64,000 bases of DNA, from positions 1 through 64,000 of the forward strand of contig JADJDP010000021.1 of NCBI GenBank assembly GCA_016702645.1. The letters run 5' to 3'. The notes beneath the pieces are model-generated. The model had not been told where the DNA came from. It made no database searches and saw nothing but the letters and a program-made list of their open reading frames with translations. Below, piece by piece: positions 61,062 through 64,000 of this stretch (its first letter is position 1; every line of letters starts with the position of its first letter). The translations under genes were made by a program, and so were the position numbers. The stretch is from Flavobacteriales bacterium. Its GTDB lineage: Bacteria; Bacteroidota; Bacteroidia; Flavobacteriales_F; PHOS-HE28.

Positions 61062-62060
61062 TCACCCCCCTATGCTCACCATCGGGCGTTCGCTCAGATC
61101 GTGCAGCACCTCTTCCTCCTTCTCCGGCTTGAACTGGGGTAATCCGCCGAGCATGGCGTGCTTGGCCAGCACGTTCTTTTCGATCAACGGTGCGATGTCC
61201 TCTCCCCTTCTCAACGCTGAGAGCAGATCCGTTTCCTCGCGGCTGAACAGGCAGTTCCGCATCTTCCCTTCCGCCGTGAGGCGCATGCGGTCGCAATCCC
61301 CACAGAAGGGTTCGGTGACCGTGCTGATGACCGCGAATGTGCCGGGCCATTCGGGCACTCGGTAGGCTTTGGCAGTGCTGTGCGGATCGTCGTTGAGCTT
61401 CTCGAACGAATGGACGCTACCGATGTGCCCGAGCATCTCGGCATACGTGTACACGCGCTCTCTTCCCCAGTGATTGCCAGCGAACGGCATGAACTCGATG
61501 AAGCGAACATGCACATCATGCTGGCGCGTGAACTCCACGAAACGCAGGATCTCGTCGTCGTTCACACCGCGCATCACCACCATGTTGATCTTCACCCGCA
61601 GCCCGCGCTCGAGCGCAAGCAGGATGTTGGAATGCACCTTGTCGAAACCGTCCCGCCGGGTGATCCTCTTGAAGCGCTCCGCATCGAAGGTGTCCAAACT
61701 GATGTTGATGCTTCGCAGACCGGCGGCGATCAATCCATCGAGGTGCTTGTCCAGGGACATCGCATTGGTCGTGAGCCCGAGGGACACGCCGAGTTGCGCC
61801 ATGTCCCGCACGATGTCCACAGCATCCGGCCGCACCAATGGCTCCCCGCCGGTCAAGCGGATCTTGCTGATGCCATAGCGTTGGACGAACAACCGGGCGA
61901 TGGTGGCGATCTCCTCGCGCGTCATCAATTCCTCCCGCTTCAGGAAATGCTGGTCCTCCGGCATGCAGTAGGTGCAGCGCAGATCGCACTTGTCCACAAT
62001 GCTGATGCGCAAGCTGCGGTGGGTGCGACCATGCTGGTCGACAAGCGGTGACAAGGACAT
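61062..62060 (-). CDS. moaA: GTP 3',8-cyclase MoaA
   Basis: Radical SAM enzyme that converts GTP to 3',8-cyclo-GTP, the first step of molybdenum cofactor synthesis with MoaC. The 332-residue protein has the radical SAM cluster CDLRCTYCMP, the GGEPLVRPD motif, INISLDTFDAERF, and the second cluster cysteines CGDCDRMRLTAEGKMRNCLF. It ends VSIGG, the C-terminal Gly-Gly that inserts into the active site. The start ATG at 62058-62060 is used; a longer frame to 62138 lacks similarity. It is convergent with the response regulator gene and divergent from the delta-60 repeat gene. Confidence 0.97.
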   Translation of the reverse strand: MSLSPLVDQHGRTHRSLRISIVDKCDLRCTYCMPEDQHFLKREELMTREEIATIARLFVQRYGISKIRLTGGEPLVRPDAVDIVRDMAQLGVSLGLTTNAMSLDKHLDGLIAAGLRSINISLDTFDAERFKRITRRDGFDKVHSNILLALERGLRVKINMVVMRGVNDDEILRFVEFTRQHDVHVRFIEFMPFAGNHWGRERVYTYAEMLGHIGSVHSFEKLNDDPHSTAKAYRVPEWPGTFAVISTVTEPFCGDCDRMRLTAEGKMRNCLFSREETDLLSALRRGEDIAPLIEKNVLAKHAMLGGLPQFKPEKEEEVLHDLSERPMVSIGG

Positions 62061-62146
62061 GCGGGACCGGCAAAGTACGCGCGACCAGAGGCGATGCGGT
62101 GGAAAAGATGAGGTGAAGCCGGCAGCCGTAACGTTCATTGGCCGCT

Positions 62147-62154
62147 TAGATTTG
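62147..62154 (+). promoter_or_regulatory. -7 promoter box TAGATTTG of the delta-60 repeat gene
   Basis: Exact TAnnTTTG match, 63 bases before the ATG at 62218. Confidence 0.4.
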
Positions 62155-62217
62155 AGATGGAAAGCAACTTCCGCGGTCGCCTTCCCTGACCGCGAAGAAC
62201 CCGCTCACCAAGCCACC

Positions 62218-64000
62218 ATGGAACACATCCGAACCACCTTCCTGACGGTCAGCGCACTGTTCGCGTTAAGTGGACGCGCACAGGGCACCATCGACAACAC
62301 CTTCACGGTCGGCACCGGTGCGAGCGCTCGTGTGATCACCTCGGTGATGCAGAACGACGGCAAGATGGTGATTGGTGGTGCGTTCGTGACCTACAACGGA
62401 ACGGCGCGCAACCGGGTGGCCCGGGTGCTGCGCGATGGCTCGTTGGACGCCACGTTCGCTCCGGGTTCGGGGGCCAACAACAACGTGAGCTGCGTTGCGC
62501 TTGCCACAGGAGGTGACATCTACATCGCCGGGACCTTCACCAGTTACAACGGAACCGGAAGGAACCGGATAGCGCGTCTCAATAGCGATGGTTCCCTGGA
62601 TGCCGGCTTCGCACCGGGAACGGGCTTCAACGCTTCGGTCATCAGGGTCCTCGTTCAACCCGATGGCAAGGTGATCGCTGTCGGGGATTTCACCAGTTAC
62701 AACGGTACCGGGCGCAACCGGGTGGCGCGCCTCAATGCGGATGGTACACTGGATACTTCGTTCGATCCCGGAAGCGGTGCGAACTTCCTCGTCACCAGTG
62801 CGGCCCTGCAGAGCGATGGTAAGATCCTCATCGGTGGTTATTTCAATGACTACAACGGTACGCTCGTTGTGGCGCTGGCCAGGTTGAACGATGATGGCAC
62901 GCTGGACATGGGCTACAATAGCGGCGGTGCAGGCCTGAACAATTCGGTGGAGGTGATCGAGCTCCAGCCGGATGGCAAAGCCCTCGTGGGCGGCAACTTC
63001 ACGTCGTACAACGGTACCGGCCGCAACCGCATCCTTCGAACCAATACCGACGGCAGTCTGGACGCTGGCTTCAACCCCGGCTCCGGTGCCAACGCATTCG
63101 TGCTGGCCTTCGCACAACAATCCGATGGTGCGGTCATCGTGGGCGGCAACTTCACCACCTTCAACGGGGCCGCGCACAACCGCATTTGTCGGATCGGCTC
63201 CAACGGGGCCTTGGACGCCACATGGACGTCCGTTGCGAACGGCGATGTGAACACCTTGTGCTGGATCCCCGAGGGAAAGGTCTTCGTCGGTGGGTTCTTC
63301 ACGACGATCGCCACTACCGCGCGTGCCCGCCTGGCCCGATTGAACGCTTTGTGCAAGGACAACGTGAACATGGTGGTCGCCACCGACGGGGCCGGATCGG
63401 AGACCTCTTGGGAGCTACGACCTTACGGCTACCAATACGCCGCGTACAGCGGTAGTGGTCTTCCTGATAACGCGACCACCAGCGCCAGCGGATGTCTTGC
63501 CGATGGTTGTTATGAGCTGATCGTGAACGATGCCGGCAGCAACGGCATCACCGATGGCGGTTACGTGCTGAGGTCCCAGAACGGCGATCGCATCATCGAC
63601 GACTCCCTCAACTTCACTTCGGGAGCATTGAGCCAGATCAGCGGTGGTCAGGGTGGTCCGGTGAACTTCTGCATCCCCATCAGCACTCAAAAGCCCATTT
63701 ATGTCAGCCGGGACAAGGTCGATTGGTTGAACGGCCAGTACATCGTGTCCTCGGCGAACGCTACCGTTTCCCAGGTATGGAGCGACTTCGGCAGCGGCTC
63801 GCCGGAGCGCGCAACGAGCGGCTATGATTTCTGGTTCTATGACCCCAATGGGAATTACAGCTTCAAGCGCAGCCGACGTCACAGCAGCAGCGATGGCTTC
63901 GCACCGGCGAACGCCACACGCGCCTGCCACAGGAAGATCAACAATTGGCCAGCGGCCAACCACATTCCGGCGAACACCTTGATGAACGTTCGGATCCGCA
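62218..64000 (+). CDS. Delta-60 repeat secreted protein, 3' end outside window
   Basis: An open frame runs from ATG 62218 to the window end (594 codons, no stop). A signal peptide (MEHIRTTFLTVSALFALSGRAQ) is followed by seven delta-60 repeats, each about 51 residues, with the pattern DGK...GG.F..YNGT.RNR.AR....DGSLD..F.PG. The landmark tyrosine (or equivalent) codons lie at 62392, 62545, 62698, 62851, 63007, 63160 and 63307, so the spacing is 153 bp for most pairs. A further beta-rich region follows (NMVVATDGAGSETSWELRPY, LADGCYELIVNDAGSNGI). Bacteroidota examples often end in a T9SS tail, which would be outside the window. Likely a surface or extracellular protein of unknown role. Confidence 0.88.
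   Translation, partial: MEHIRTTFLTVSALFALSGRAQGTIDNTFTVGTGASARVITSVMQNDGKMVIGGAFVTYNGTARNRVARVLRDGSLDATFAPGSGANNNVSCVALATGGDIYIAGTFTSYNGTGRNRIARLNSDGSLDAGFAPGTGFNASVIRVLVQPDGKVIAVGDFTSYNGTGRNRVARLNADGTLDTSFDPGSGANFLVTSAALQSDGKILIGGYFNDYNGTLVVALARLNDDGTLDMGYNSGGAGLNNSVEVIELQPDGKALVGGNFTSYNGTGRNRILRTNTDGSLDAGFNPGSGANAFVLAFAQQSDGAVIVGGNFTTFNGAAHNRICRIGSNGALDATWTSVANGDVNTLCWIPEGKVFVGGFFTTIATTARARLARLNALCKDNVNMVVATDGAGSETSWELRPYGYQYAAYSGSGLPDNATTSASGCLADGCYELIVNDAGSNGITDGGYVLRSQNGDRIIDDSLNFTSGALSQISGGQGGPVNFCIPISTQKPIYVSRDKVDWLNGQYIVSSANATVSQVWSDFGSGSPERATSGYDFWFYDPNGNYSFKRSRRHSSSDGFAPANATRACHRKINNWPAANHIPANTLMNVRIR

Noticed and set aside
62266..63177. 303-codon minus-strand frame and short tandem repeats that look like an array
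   Set aside because: They mirror the delta-60 repeats of the plus-strand gene. Units are 153 bp without unique spacers, so this is not a CRISPR array.

Overview
The window is GC-rich, gene-dense chromosomal DNA from a member of the Bacteroidota, most likely a high-GC Flavobacteriales-type lineage (probably a metagenome-assembled or environmental genome). The evidence is a combination of group-typical features: type IX secretion (T9SS) C-terminal sorting tails on three large secreted proteins, the MurF-Alr fusion, DUF4270, DUF4271 and DUF3109 proteins, a MoaC-MoaB fusion, a DAHP synthase-chorismate mutase fusion, almost no Shine-Dalgarno sequences, and TAnnTTTG-type -7 promoter boxes. No insertion sequence, prophage or CRISPR array was seen. 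Assignment rests on these features only; no database search was possible.

Layout. 1-4 kb: class Ia ribonucleotide reductase (nrdB-nrdA, minus strand), then a 640-bp non-coding stretch holding a perfect palindrome. 4.4-10 kb: DUF3109, a small four-helix-bundle gene framed by inverted repeats, glycyl-tRNA synthetase, an M61 peptidase, a broken DUF3667 membrane protein and tRNA-Leu(CAA). 10-14 kb: dCMP deaminase, an S41 protease, two tandem Ala-rich mini-lipoproteins, superoxide dismutase and a TM2 protein. 14-22 kb: glmS, DUF4270, a short GT5 glycogen-synthase-like protein, and facing them panC-panD-flippase-rfaE2-radA. 22-32 kb: a pyruvyl transferase, acyl-CoA dehydrogenase, the DUF4271-hemD-rnpA-yidD-S41 run, an O-antigen ligase and two glycosyltransferases, so a surface-polysaccharide theme. 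32-41 kb: tandem S8 peptidases with T9SS tails, then murF-alr and tdk. 41-52 kb: M28 peptidase, rsmI, a quinone oxidoreductase, a cation/proton antiporter, the aromatic-pathway fusion and a large FG-GAP secreted protein that shares a module of about 295 residues with one S8 peptidase. 52-62 kb: a nearly complete molybdenum-cofactor cluster (moeB-TSUP-moeA-mobA-moaD-moaE-moaCB, with moaA convergent) enclosing a hybrid-style periplasmic sensor kinase and a NarL-type regulator. 62-64 kb: the start of a delta-60 repeat protein running off the window.

Two themes stand out. First, at least twelve genes carry single-base indels, many in homopolymers, and their two frames join into full-length conserved proteins. 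They are dense in 0-31 kb and 55-61 kb and absent in between. Most are probably consensus errors, so products should be read through them. Second, small palindromic or inverted-repeat elements recur: one inside nrdA in frame, one inside moaE in frame (about 25 extra codons), one framing the four-helix-bundle gene, and two intergenic. Several genes also have a -7 box ending only 4-7 bases before the start codon, which predicts leaderless transcripts.
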